This document shows positions 1 through 8,169 of a stretch of DNA of 64,000 nt, piece by piece (the first letter of the stretch is position 1; each line of letters starts with the position of its first letter). Made by a program: the position numbers and the translations under genes. The notes under the pieces were generated by a model. It had not been told where the DNA came from. It was given only the letters and a program-made list of their open reading frames with translations, and made no database searches. The DNA is from an uncultured Collinsella sp. (GTDB lineage Bacteria > Actinomycetota > Coriobacteriia > Coriobacteriales > Coriobacteriaceae), in NCBI GenBank assembly GCA_958370325.1, contig CATXJW010000009.1, forward strand, positions 1 to 64,000. The letters run 5' to 3'.

Positions 1-183
1 AAGTACACCGTTGAATCGCACAGAGGGGAGGAATGCGAATCAAACTCAACAGGGCAGGCTTTTTCATCGCCTATGGCCTGCTCCGTTGCTGAATACAATA
101 TAGTTCGCCGTGGTTTACTTTCTAGTGTGAAACTACCTCACCATACCTTCTCCATAAGTTAGCTCAGGTAAACTAGAAGCACC

Positions 184-217
184 GCAAAGGGGACAGGCAC
201 CTTTGTGGTGGTTTTGG
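184..217. repeat. Family A intergenic repeat, truncated copy
   Basis: This is one arm and loop of a palindromic repeat (core CAAAGG...CCTTTGTGGTGGTTTT) that recurs at 581, 2158, 3117 and 46420. Here the left ACCACCA arm is missing. It sits just downstream of the minus-strand alkyltransferase-like gene and may act as its terminator. Confidence 0.7.
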
Positions 218-230
218 CGCGAGCAAGCCG

Positions 231-551
231 TTAAAGCCCGGCCGGCCAACGACAGGCGCCCAGGTCGACGTGCATGGGATCGGTAAACGTCACGCCCTCC
301 CCCATTAAGAGCTCACGCTGAGCATCGGGGCCGCCAAACGCAAAGCCCTCGCAAATGCGGCCATCGGCAAACACCACGCGATGGCAGGGAATCTGACCAG
401 GGCGCGGATTGCTGTGCAGCGCATAGCCCACAAAGCGCGCGCTCCGCGGACGACCGGCGAGCAGCGCCACCTGACCGTAGGTGGCGACCATCCCCTCGGG
501 AATCTGCTCGACTACCTCGTACACCCGCTCAAAAAAGCCCTTAGATGCCAT
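231..551 (-). CDS. MGMT-family alkyltransferase-like DNA-binding protein
   Basis: The 106-residue protein is a stand-alone C-terminal domain of the O6-alkylguanine-DNA alkyltransferase family. It carries the active-site signature PCHRV at residues 55-59, so Cys56 is present, whereas the alkyltransferase-like (ATL) proteins usually replace this Cys. It also has the helix-turn-helix region around residues 18-40 (ATYGQVA, ARFVGYAL). The N-terminal domain of classical Ogt/Ada is absent. A role in binding or repairing O6-alkylguanine is likely, but single-domain members may only flag damage for excision repair. The gene is flanked on both sides by family A palindromes and seems to be transcribed alone. 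Confidence 0.85.
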   Translation of the reverse strand: MASKGFFERVYEVVEQIPEGMVATYGQVALLAGRPRSARFVGYALHSNPRPGQIPCHRVVFADGRICEGFAFGGPDAQRELLMGEGVTFTDPMHVDLGACRWPAGL

Positions 552-580
552 CGCACGCTCCTTTCAACCCGGTAAAGCAT

Positions 581-620
581 AAACCACCACAAAGGTGCCT
601 GTCCCCTTTGTGGTGGTTTT
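581..620. repeat. Family A palindromic repeat
   Basis: Inverted repeat with arms AACCACCACAAAGG and CCTTTGTGGTGGTT around a short loop reading TGCCTGTC. It lies between the start of the alkyltransferase-like gene and the end of degV, where it could terminate the minus-strand degV transcript. Confidence 0.8.
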
Positions 621-630
621 GGCAGGTGGG

Positions 631-1485
631 CTAGTTAACGGGCTGGAAGAAGGCTACGGCTACGGCGCCGGGGCCTACATGGGTGCCGATGGTGGCGCCG
701 ATGGTGTGAACGGGCAGTTCGCCCTCGGTGTGGCCAGCCCACAGTGCCGCGCTGTCCTCGATATACTTCTTGAGCACCGCATCCGAAAGGCCCGTATAGC
801 CGAGCGCCAGCGGCATGGAAAAGTCGATGCCGCCTGCCTTTTCGACCTTCTGGTTGAGCAGGTTACGTCCGTTCTTGGAACCGCGCGCCTTGCCCAGCTG
901 CACGATCAGACCGTCCTCGGCAGCCACAACGGGCTTTACGTTGAGCAGCGTGCCCACGGCGCCGGCAGCAGCAGACAGGCGACCGCCGCGCACCAGGTAC
1001 TCCAGCGTCTCGAGCAGACCAATAACCACCACGCGGTCACGGACGGCCTCGACAGCCGCCGCAACCTGAGCCGCGCCCTGGCCCTCGTCCACTAGACGCA
1101 GGGCATACTCGACCAGCACGCGCTCACCCAGGGTAACGTTATTGCTATCAACCACATACACGTCGCCGCCCGGCGCCTCGGCAAGTGCGGTACGGGCGCT
1201 CTGATTGGTCCCCGAAAGTTTGGCACCCACGGTAATAATCACCGCCTCGTCGCCGGCCTCACGTGCTTCGGCAATCGCCTGCGAAAAGGCGTACGGGTTG
1301 ACCTGACCGGTCTTGGGCAGCTCGTCGCGCTCCACGAGCATCTCGTAAAAGCGCTGGTGATCGATGTCGACGCCATCCATATACACATCGGTGCCAAAGG
1401 TAACGGACAGCGGCAAGACGGACAGCGCCGGGTGCTCCGCCGGCGACATATCGCTGGCGGAATCGGTAATAATGCGGACGGACAT
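631..1485 (-). CDS. DegV family fatty-acid-binding protein
   Basis: The 284-residue product starts at the ATG preceded by AAAGGA and opens with the family hallmark IITDSASD. Further DegV features are the SGTNQSA segment, LEYLVRGGRLS, and a C-terminal GATIGTHVGPGAVAV loop. DegV proteins bind a fatty acid and in Gram-positive bacteria serve as FakB subunits that present it to the kinase FakA for phosphorylation. No fakA is in the window. A second degV begins at 63876. The neighbouring MarR-type gene is divergent in function but on the same strand, and could regulate it. The family call is secure; the lipid substrate is unknown. Confidence 0.92.
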   Translation of the reverse strand: MSVRIITDSASDMSPAEHPALSVLPLSVTFGTDVYMDGVDIDHQRFYEMLVERDELPKTGQVNPYAFSQAIAEAREAGDEAVIITVGAKLSGTNQSARTALAEAPGGDVYVVDSNNVTLGERVLVEYALRLVDEGQGAAQVAAAVEAVRDRVVVIGLLETLEYLVRGGRLSAAAGAVGTLLNVKPVVAAEDGLIVQLGKARGSKNGRNLLNQKVEKAGGIDFSMPLALGYTGLSDAVLKKYIEDSAALWAGHTEGELPVHTIGATIGTHVGPGAVAVAFFQPVN

Positions 1486-1604
1486 AGCGAATCCTTTCTT
1501 GCGCAGGTCTCGCGCAGGGAATTTTGACAGCAATGTCCCGGCACGGCGTACGCGCTCAAACGGGACGATGCAGTTCTTGGCTGAAAGCTAGCGCCAGCGC
1601 GGCT

Positions 1605-2054
1605 CTAGATCTCGCGCAGGGTGTTGAGGATCGTGCGCAGCGACGCATACATCTGCTCGCGCTGCTCCACGCCCATAGCCTTACCGGTGGTATCGAGCAC
1701 CTCGCGAATGATGCGGTCCGCCTCGCTCATGCTCTCGCCGCCTAGAGCGGTCAGGCGCACCGGAGCACGATACTTAACGGCGGCATCGCCCGAATCATCG
1801 ACCTCGACGTAGCCGCCCTCCTCCAGATGCGCGAGCGTGCGCGAGACGGCGGCACGGGTCACGCCTGCCATGCGAGCCAGGTCAGCACCAGTCAGACCGT
1901 CCTTGCTGCGCTCAAGATAGTACAGGCACATAACGTCGGAGCCCTTGAGGCCCAGCCTTGCGCCCTCGGATGTCTTAATGCGCTGGATCTCCTTGTAGAG
2001 CCCGCTGATCAGTCCGACAAAGTCCTCGAAACGTGTCTCGTCGTTCTGCTGCAT
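1605..2054 (-). CDS. MarR family winged-helix transcriptional regulator
   Basis: The 149-residue protein has the MarR layout: an N-terminal dimerisation helix, then a winged helix at about residues 50-100 (GLTGADLARMAGVTRAAVSRTLAHLEEGGYVE) with a wing leading into VRLTALG, and a long C-terminal dimerisation helix. It lies about 120 bp upstream of degV in the direction of transcription, so regulation of fatty-acid metabolism or of degV itself is plausible but is inference from position. The ligand is unknown. Confidence 0.88.
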   Translation of the reverse strand: MQQNDETRFEDFVGLISGLYKEIQRIKTSEGARLGLKGSDVMCLYYLERSKDGLTGADLARMAGVTRAAVSRTLAHLEEGGYVEVDDSGDAAVKYRAPVRLTALGGESMSEADRIIREVLDTTGKAMGVEQREQMYASLRTILNTLREI

Positions 2055-2157
2055 GGGAGACGACCGCCTTTCGCTTGCATGATGCTAACGGGTAAACATC
2101 TTAGCCGCATGCCCGAACCTCCGTACCCAAATATCCCATTTGTTAACCCATCAACAT

Positions 2158-2200
2158 AAAAACCACCACAAAGGGGAAAGGCACCTTTGTGGTGGTTTGG
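2158..2200. repeat. Family A palindromic repeat
   Basis: Full copy in the opposite orientation to the copies at 581 and 3117, since the loop reads as their reverse complement (GGAAAGGCA). It lies between two minus-strand genes, downstream of the B3/B4 gene, and is a likely terminator hairpin. Confidence 0.8.
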
Positions 2201-2224
2201 GGCATCAATAGGTTCTAGGCGTCG

Positions 2225-2944
2225 CTACAGCTCCACGCAAGGATTGTCGCGGGTCACAAGCGTCTTAACGACAACCGTCGCTCCCAGATAGCGCTCGAGC
2301 AGCTCGGCTAAGCGATCGATCGCGGCCTGGCAATCCCCCATCCGCTCGGGCTCCACGCACTCAATCGCCAGGAACGCATCGGCCGAATCGTCGGACAGGG
2401 CCGTTCGAACGCCGTCGCGCCAGTTCCAGCAGCGGCACACGGCGCCTGCATCGTCGATATAGGCAAGCTCGCCGGGCAGCGTCGGATCATCCGCCTCCTC
2501 GCCAAGTGGCAAGAACGCGTCGCCGCCGTCTGTCACCTTCAAGCGAAGGTCTCCCTCAATCGCATGCAAATCCTCGCCTCCCACGGGCAGCGCATAGGTC
2601 AACGAAATCGTGTTGTAGATATCCACCGCCGGCGTAATATGACCGACCGGCTTGCCCTTGAGCACGCGCTTGAGCAAGTTCTCGATCGAGCAGCGGGCGC
2701 CCTTTTTGGTCTTAAACAGGCGATAGGCCTCGCGCCATGCCTTGACCGGCGCATTCTCGCTGATCGTGTCGCTGGTCAGGTGGCGCTCCGCATCGATGTT
2801 GGCACGGTCGAGCAACGCGGCGATCGCATCCACATCCTCCTGGGAAATCTGAGCCGCGGGCTTCATGCCCTTTACGACCACGACGCCGACCGCCGCCTGC
2901 GGAAACAGCTCCCAAAATGAATCCTCGGCAATAAAGCTTTTCAT
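2225..2944 (-). CDS. B3/B4 tRNA-binding domain-containing protein
   Basis: This 239-residue protein resembles the free-standing B3/B4 domain otherwise found in the editing region of phenylalanyl-tRNA synthetase beta chains. The typical stretch runs from KAWREAYRLFKTKKG through IENLLKRVLKG to VDIYNTISLTYALPVGGED. The ATG at 2944 is chosen over the one at 2959 because a strong AAGGGAGAG ribosome site precedes it and overlaps the upstream ATG. Such free domains are thought to act on mischarged tRNA or amino-acid-like ligands. The exact substrate cannot be told from sequence. Confidence 0.8.
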   Translation of the reverse strand: MKSFIAEDSFWELFPQAAVGVVVVKGMKPAAQISQEDVDAIAALLDRANIDAERHLTSDTISENAPVKAWREAYRLFKTKKGARCSIENLLKRVLKGKPVGHITPAVDIYNTISLTYALPVGGEDLHAIEGDLRLKVTDGGDAFLPLGEEADDPTLPGELAYIDDAGAVCRCWNWRDGVRTALSDDSADAFLAIECVEPERMGDCQAAIDRLAELLERYLGATVVVKTLVTRDNPCVEL

Positions 2945-3116
2945 ACGCTCTCCCTTCATTGTGCGCGCCCGAGCCCGGACACCTAAACAAATAGCGCCCT
3001 CACAGCGGCCACCTTCAAAGTCCTACGGTGCCGCCACAAGAGCGCTTACGCTGCCCCCATCCGGAGAAGGGGGCGATATGTCAGGCGTATTGTAACCCGA
3101 GTCCTTCGCCCAAGCA

Positions 3117-3152
3117 AAACCACCACAAAGGTGCCTGTCCCCTTTGTGGTGG
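3117..3152. repeat. Family A palindromic repeat
   Basis: Full copy in the same orientation as the one at 581, directly before the end of the minus-strand pckA gene, so probably its terminator. Confidence 0.8.
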
Positions 3153-3171
3153 ATATGGACTCGCGGCGACG

Positions 3172-4842
3172 CTAGTGGCGGAGTCCCAACAGGCCGCGGC
3201 CGCGATGACGGGCGTCGGCGTGCACCTGAGCGTGCGGACCGGCGGCCTTGACGGAGTCGGGCAGGTGCGAGTACTTCTTCTCGAAGTTCTCCTCGAACAT
3301 CACGGCCAAGTTGTGCGCCGCCTCGTCGTAGCGCGCGGTGCTCTGCCAGTACTGGCGCGGCACCAGGATGCCGGCGGGCACGCCGTGGCACGTAGTGGGA
3401 ATGTCGACGTTAAAGATATCGTCGTGGACGAACTCGCTGTCCTCGATGGTGCCGTCGAGGGCGCGCGCGACCAGGGCGCGCGTGTAGGCCAGCTCAATGC
3501 GATGGCCAACGCCGTAGCCGCCGCCGATCCAGCCGGTGTTGACCAGATAGACGCGGGTGCGACCGTCGGCGATGCGCTCGCCGAGCATCTTAGCGTAGAC
3601 CATGGGGTCGAGTGGCATAAACGGCTCGCCAAACAGCGAAGAGAACGTGGGCGTGGGCTCGGTGACGCCGACCTCGGTGCCGGGGATCTTGGCGGTGAAG
3701 CCCGTCACAAAGTGATACATGGCGGCGTCGGCCGTCAGGCGCGAGATGGGCGGCAGCACGCCAAAGGCATCACAGGTCAAAAACAGTACGACGCTCGGAG
3801 TGGTGCCCATGCCCTTGGTCCACGCGTTGGGGATATGCTCGACGGGATAGGCCACGCGCGTGTTGTGCGTGATCGAAATATCATCGTAATTGGGCTTGCG
3901 GCCCTCGTCGAGCACCACGTTTTCGCAGATGGCGCCAAAACGAACGGCGTTGAAGATCTCGGGCTCATGGAACGCGTCCAGGCCCTCACACTTGGCGTAG
4001 CAGCCGCCCTCGATGTTGAAGATGCCCATGTCGGACCAGCCGTGCTCGTCATCGCCGATCAGCAGGCGCGTGGGGTTGGCCGAAAGCGTGGTCTTGCCAG
4101 TGCCCGACAGACCAAAGAACACCGCGGTCTCGTGCGTGACGGGATCCATGCTGGCCGAGCAATGCATGGGCAGCACGTCGTCCTCGACGGGCAGCAGGTA
4201 ATTCATGACGCTAAAGATCGACTTCTTGATCTCGCCGGAGTAGCCGGTACCCGCGACCAAAATCACGCGCTCCTGGAAATTGATGACCACGGCGGCGCTG
4301 GAGTTGAGACCCTTGATGGCGGGATCGCACTGGTAGCCCGGCGCGGCGAGCACGCAGAAGTCCGGCTCGCCGGTGCGCGCGATTTCGCGGGCGAGCGGGC
4401 GGGCGAGCATCTGCTTAATGAAGAGTGCCTGGCTGGCACGCTCACAGGCGACGAGCAATCGGCGCGTGTGGTTGCGGTCGGCACCCGCCATGCCGCGGGT
4501 AACGAACACATCGCGCTCGTTGAGATAGTCGACGATACCAGCCTTGATGGTCTCGTAGCTCTCGACGGACAGCGGGCGGTTGACGGCGCCCCAGGCGATC
4601 TTGTCGTGCACGTCGGGGGTGTCGGCGATAAAACGGTCGTTGGGCGAGCGTCCGGTACGCTCCCCTGTCTCGATCACCAGTGCGCCGTTGGAGGCCATGC
4701 GGCCTTCGTTGCGGCGGATAGCGTACTCGACGAGCTCGGCTGCCGGCAGGTCAACCAGCAGGCGGGGCTGGTTCTCGGCGGGGTCTTCGACCAGCGTAAT
4801 GCCAAAGTTGGACAGAACTTCTGCAGGGGTAACACCAGGCAT
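3172..4842 (-). CDS. pckA: Phosphoenolpyruvate carboxykinase (ATP)
   Basis: This enzyme interconverts oxaloacetate plus ATP with PEP, CO2 and ADP in the cytosol. In gut anaerobes it often works in the CO2-fixing, ATP-forming direction. The 556-residue protein carries the kinase-1a P-loop GLSGTGKT at residues 244-251, the kinase-2 region LIGDDEHGW, and the upstream ERTGRSPNDRF substrate loop. The ATG at 4842 is preceded by a perfect AAAGGAGG site; longer readings have no support. The last 20 or so residues are rich in Arg, His and Gly and extend slightly past the usual family end. It appears monocistronic, ending at a family A palindrome. Confidence 0.97.
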   Translation of the reverse strand: MPGVTPAEVLSNFGITLVEDPAENQPRLLVDLPAAELVEYAIRRNEGRMASNGALVIETGERTGRSPNDRFIADTPDVHDKIAWGAVNRPLSVESYETIKAGIVDYLNERDVFVTRGMAGADRNHTRRLLVACERASQALFIKQMLARPLAREIARTGEPDFCVLAAPGYQCDPAIKGLNSSAAVVINFQERVILVAGTGYSGEIKKSIFSVMNYLLPVEDDVLPMHCSASMDPVTHETAVFFGLSGTGKTTLSANPTRLLIGDDEHGWSDMGIFNIEGGCYAKCEGLDAFHEPEIFNAVRFGAICENVVLDEGRKPNYDDISITHNTRVAYPVEHIPNAWTKGMGTTPSVVLFLTCDAFGVLPPISRLTADAAMYHFVTGFTAKIPGTEVGVTEPTPTFSSLFGEPFMPLDPMVYAKMLGERIADGRTRVYLVNTGWIGGGYGVGHRIELAYTRALVARALDGTIEDSEFVHDDIFNVDIPTTCHGVPAGILVPRQYWQSTARYDEAAHNLAVMFEENFEKKYSHLPDSVKAAGPHAQVHADARHRGRGLLGLRH

Positions 4843-4990
4843 GGGGCCTCCTTTAAAAACGCGACACATGAACGCGGCGCGCACTTTACTCACGTAAAGC
4901 CCGTTGTACCCGATATGCAAAAACGTTTTTGCGGCAACGACGAAGCGCCCGCCCAACGGTCAAAAATCGCACGCAAGCGGCCTAGCCATT

Positions 4991-5124
4991 GGGGACGTTC
5001 TTAAACGACTAGTCGTTGGAGACACTCCTGAACAGGCAACAGCCAAGGAGTGTCCCCAGATGCCGGCACTTAGGGACGTTCCCAAAGTGCCGGCACATAA
5101 GGAACGTCCCCAAGTGCCGACCGC
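4991..5124. repeat. Family B intergenic repeat cluster (GGGGACGTTC / GCCGGCAC units)
   Basis: Most of the 394-bp gap between pckA and the flippase gene is made of short degenerate units, several containing GGGACGTTCC, GGAGTGTCCCC or TGCCGGCAC, plus a perfect palindrome AACGACTAGTCGTT near 5004. Similar units occur at 54658-54719. I see no gene here. A possible -10 box TATACT lies at 5204-5209 before the flippase gene, with no convincing -35. Confidence 0.65.
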
Positions 5125-5236
5125 ACGTTTACCGACAAATTACAGCCACCCGCCGAAATTATTGAACAACCTGCTCAAAAACACGAATGGACACCACCGC
5201 GACTATACTAGAGCGCAGTAAGAGAAAGGAACCGCC

Positions 5237-6817
5237 TTGAGTATCACGCCTCTCGATAGCATCCGCCGCGCCATCGCCCGCCGCAATGGCGTCGCCGACC
5301 CTGCCGTAGCGAGCAATGGCACCGCAAAAGCCCAGGGCGGACGCATCGAGAACGGCCTGTTCCCCGCCTCCCACACGGCCGAAGAGCTCGCGCGTATCCA
5401 GGAACTGAGTCAGCGCAACGCCGGCGGCCCCGACGGCAGCCAGGCCACGCGCCGTCGCCGCGAGCGCGATCGCGAGCCCGGCCCCATCCACCGCATGGTC
5501 AACGCCTGGTGGAACCGCCTGCTCGGCGCTGTCTACGGCGGCGGCTTCTCCACGCAGGAAGCCGAATACGAGGAGCACGCCACCCGCCGCGACTATCTCT
5601 GGAATACCCTGGGCACCGCCGTGTGGGGCTTCGCGTTTCCCCTGCTCACCATCGTGTCCACACAGCTTGTGGGCGCCGAGGAAGCCGGTAAGTTCTCCAT
5701 CGCCTTTGTCACCGGCACGCTCATCATGATCGCGTGCAACTACGGCGTGCGCAATTTCCAGGTCTCGGATATCGACGAAACGACGTCCTTTGCCTCCTAC
5801 CAGCTCAACCGTTGGCTTTGCGGAGCGCTCGCGCTGGCCTGCGGCCTCATGTACAGCAGCGCCCGCGGCTATGACGCGCAGATGGCGACGATCGGCCTGG
5901 GCGTCTACCTGTATAAGGTGATCGACGGCGTCGCCGACGTGTACGAGGGCCGCCTGCAGCAGGCCGATAAACTCTACCTGGCCGGCATGAGCCAAACGCT
6001 GCGCTCCGTCGGCGTCATCGCGGTCTTTAGCGTGGCGCTGTTCCTTACGCGCAGCATGCCCATCGCGGCCATGGCCATGGGTGTCACCGCCATCGCCTCG
6101 CTCGTGCTGGTCACCGCACCGCTCGCCCTGCTCGAGACCGAAAAATCGCGCCGCGTGAGCCTGCGCGAGGTCGGCCACCTGTTTGTCCAGTGCGCTCCGC
6201 TCTTTGGCGCACTGTTCCTGTTCAACCTCATCGAGAGCATGCCCAAGTTTGTGATGGAAGGCACGCTGGCCTACAAATACCAGCTGTACTTTAATGCCCT
6301 GTTCTTTCCGGCGCAGGCCATTTTGCTGAGCATCGGATTTGTCTATAAACCGCAGCTTTTGCGTCTGTCGAGCATTTGGGCGAATCCGCGCAAGCGCCGC
6401 CGTTTTGACTTGATTATTATTGCCGTTATGGCGCTGATCGTGGCCATCACCGGCGTGTGCGCCGCATTTATGGCAGGCCCCGGCATTCCCCTCATGAGCT
6501 TTATGTACGGCCTCAACTTTGAGCGCTACCGCACATTGGCGCTGCTGATGGTCGTCGCCGGTGGCGTAACCGCGGCCATCGATTTTATCTACGCCATTAT
6601 CACGGTGCTGCGCCACGCTGGAGACGTCACCAAGATCTACCTGATCTGCTTTGCCGTGAGCGTAGTGCTCCCGGTGATCCTGATCAACCTGCTGGGCCTG
6701 ATGGGCGCCGTGGTGAGCTACCTGGCGGTCATGGCCCTACTGCTGGTGTTGCTGATAATCGAGTACGCCCACATCCGCCAGCGCATCGAGCGCGACCGCA
6801 ACCCATACGGCGCCTAA
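5237..6817 (+). CDS. Polysaccharide flippase-like (Wzx/MATE-type) membrane protein
   Basis: The 526-residue protein has a soluble, charged N-terminal part of about 110 residues followed by roughly twelve hydrophobic segments, in the pattern of polysaccharide-export flippases of the MOP superfamily. The first membrane segment begins near WNTLGTAVWGFAFPLL. It probably moves a lipid-linked glycan across the cytoplasmic membrane, but no glycosyltransferase neighbours are present to support this. The start is a TTG behind AAAGGA; no better ATG exists nearby. The long soluble N-terminus is unusual for the family. Confidence 0.8.
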   Translation: MSITPLDSIRRAIARRNGVADPAVASNGTAKAQGGRIENGLFPASHTAEELARIQELSQRNAGGPDGSQATRRRRERDREPGPIHRMVNAWWNRLLGAVYGGGFSTQEAEYEEHATRRDYLWNTLGTAVWGFAFPLLTIVSTQLVGAEEAGKFSIAFVTGTLIMIACNYGVRNFQVSDIDETTSFASYQLNRWLCGALALACGLMYSSARGYDAQMATIGLGVYLYKVIDGVADVYEGRLQQADKLYLAGMSQTLRSVGVIAVFSVALFLTRSMPIAAMAMGVTAIASLVLVTAPLALLETEKSRRVSLREVGHLFVQCAPLFGALFLFNLIESMPKFVMEGTLAYKYQLYFNALFFPAQAILLSIGFVYKPQLLRLSSIWANPRKRRRFDLIIIAVMALIVAITGVCAAFMAGPGIPLMSFMYGLNFERYRTLALLMVVAGGVTAAIDFIYAIITVLRHAGDVTKIYLICFAVSVVLPVILINLLGLMGAVVSYLAVMALLLVLLIIEYAHIRQRIERDRNPYGA

Positions 6818-6873
6818 TTCGAATCAATTTGAAGAAAAGAAACGTCGATGTTTAGGCACCGACAGCGAGCAGT

Positions 6874-6963
6874 CTCGAAGTGCCCCAGGTTGGCCCGAAA
6901 GAGGAGCGATGCGTACTTCTGTACGCGAGCGACGGTTTGAGCGACAAGATGGGGTGCTTCGGG
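6874..6963. repeat. Structured repeat element C, copy 1
   Basis: A roughly 90-bp element with an outer stem (GAAGTGCCCCA at 6877 pairing with TGGGGTGCTTC at 6950) and an inner perfect hairpin GCGTAC-TTCT-GTACGC at 6911-6926. A second copy at 61468 keeps both stems although bases differ. It lies between convergent genes, just past the end of the phosphoesterase gene. Confidence 0.75.
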
Positions 6964-7012
6964 GCTGCGCAGCGTCAACGTGACCGCCGTTCGGTAGAAC
7001 GGCGGAACAAGG

Positions 7013-7852
7013 TTATTCTCCAGGCTTGATATTTGCGTAGAACTCCGCACCGTCATCCAGGCGCAGGATGCCCACGCGGCCGAACTCGGAGCCGGTGGCG
7101 GCGGCACAGTCGATGTCGATGCGGTCGGGAACGCCGGCGGTATCCTCGCCACCCAGGCGCACAATCTGTCCGCGCCCCGACTCCTCGTCGAGTCCCGCCA
7201 GGCCGCCTACCTCGCAATAACGTCCGAGCGACACCGTAGGCGTGTGGCCGCTCACCACGACCGGACCCTTGCCCTCGGCAGAAAGCAGCCCCGTCGGTGC
7301 ATCCCAATAGCCATGGCGAATCCACAGCAGGTCATCGGACGACTGCACGGCAAGCATCTGCTTCAGCAGTTCGCGATCGGCGCCAACCGCCCCAGCACCA
7401 TCGGCACAATCCACGTTGTGTTCAAGTAAAAACGCCCGGGCCGCCTCGGTCTCAATACCGGCATGCACCAGCAGGTACGGGCGCTCATCGGTCTCGGCCA
7501 CCGCATACAGCGGCAGCCCGGCCATCCAGCGCACAAGCGCCTCGTACGCCTCAAATTCCATATCGTTAAGCTGCTCGCGCGTCGTCCAGCCACCGTTGAT
7601 ATCCCACGTCTCGGCATCGAGCGGGTCCTGGCCAATAATGGCATCAAGCATGATTTGCTCATGGTTACCCTTGAGCACGCGCGCGTTGGGCAGCGATCGC
7701 ACCAGCTTAATAACACCGACCGGATCGGGCCCGCGATCGATCATGTCGCCCAGCACATACAGCGTATCTTCGGACGCCAGCGAAATCTTGGAGAGGGCCT
7801 CGTCAAGCGCACGCACGTGTCCGTGAGCATCAGATGTCACATAGATCGCCAT
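7013..7852 (-). CDS. Metallophosphoesterase (PPP-like serine/threonine phosphatase or Ap4A hydrolase type)
   Basis: The 279-residue protein holds the calcineurin-like metal-binding motifs in order: SDAHGH at residues 7-12, GDMIDRG at 35-41, GNHE at 62-65, and later VHAG and SGHTPT. This set places it with bacterial PPP-type phosphatases and symmetric Ap4A hydrolases (ApaH-like). A two-metal centre hydrolyses phosphomonoesters or dinucleoside polyphosphates. It stands alone between convergent and divergent neighbours. The family call is firm; the substrate is open. Confidence 0.9.
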   Translation of the reverse strand: MAIYVTSDAHGHVRALDEALSKISLASEDTLYVLGDMIDRGPDPVGVIKLVRSLPNARVLKGNHEQIMLDAIIGQDPLDAETWDINGGWTTREQLNDMEFEAYEALVRWMAGLPLYAVAETDERPYLLVHAGIETEAARAFLLEHNVDCADGAGAVGADRELLKQMLAVQSSDDLLWIRHGYWDAPTGLLSAEGKGPVVVSGHTPTVSLGRYCEVGGLAGLDEESGRGQIVRLGGEDTAGVPDRIDIDCAAATGSEFGRVGILRLDDGAEFYANIKPGE

Positions 7853-8169
7853 GGAACGCCTTTCCCTACCTTGCGGCCGAAGCCCGGAACCGCAACTAAA
7901 ACTTCAAGTTGAACTTAAACGTTACCCATTGTACTCCGTTGCAATAAAGCTGGGAAGGGCCACGCGTCGCCGACGGACGTTAGCGACCGCACACGCCGTT
8001 CACGGTGCACCGCCGGCAGCTGCTCCCCGACCAGCGTCGCACACGCCGCAGCCTCGTGTCGAAAATGCGCACGCCCGCAATCCGTCCCCATAAACCCACC
8101 ACCTTTGGGTACAAATAACCGCAGACAACTGACCGTGCCACGCCAACCACCCAGGAGCGGACACTATCC
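7853..8169. other. Divergent intergenic region, no gene seen
   Basis: A 317-bp gap between two divergent genes. I see no convincing small gene or family repeat in it. It must hold the promoters of both neighbours, but I could not pick them with confidence. The antiporter start is preceded by GGAGCGG. Confidence 0.5.

Noticed and set aside
33..92. A 19-codon frame with a strong GGGGAGGA site at the window start
   Set aside because: The site and ATG are good, but the peptide is short, has no known family, and overlaps a hairpin (GCAGGC...GCCTGC). Without conservation data I do not call it a gene.
3028..5004. 658-codon open frame on the plus strand opposite pckA
   Set aside because: It is a shadow of pckA: high GC leaves the opposite strand open, and the translation is low in structure and rich in His, Gly, Val and Arg.
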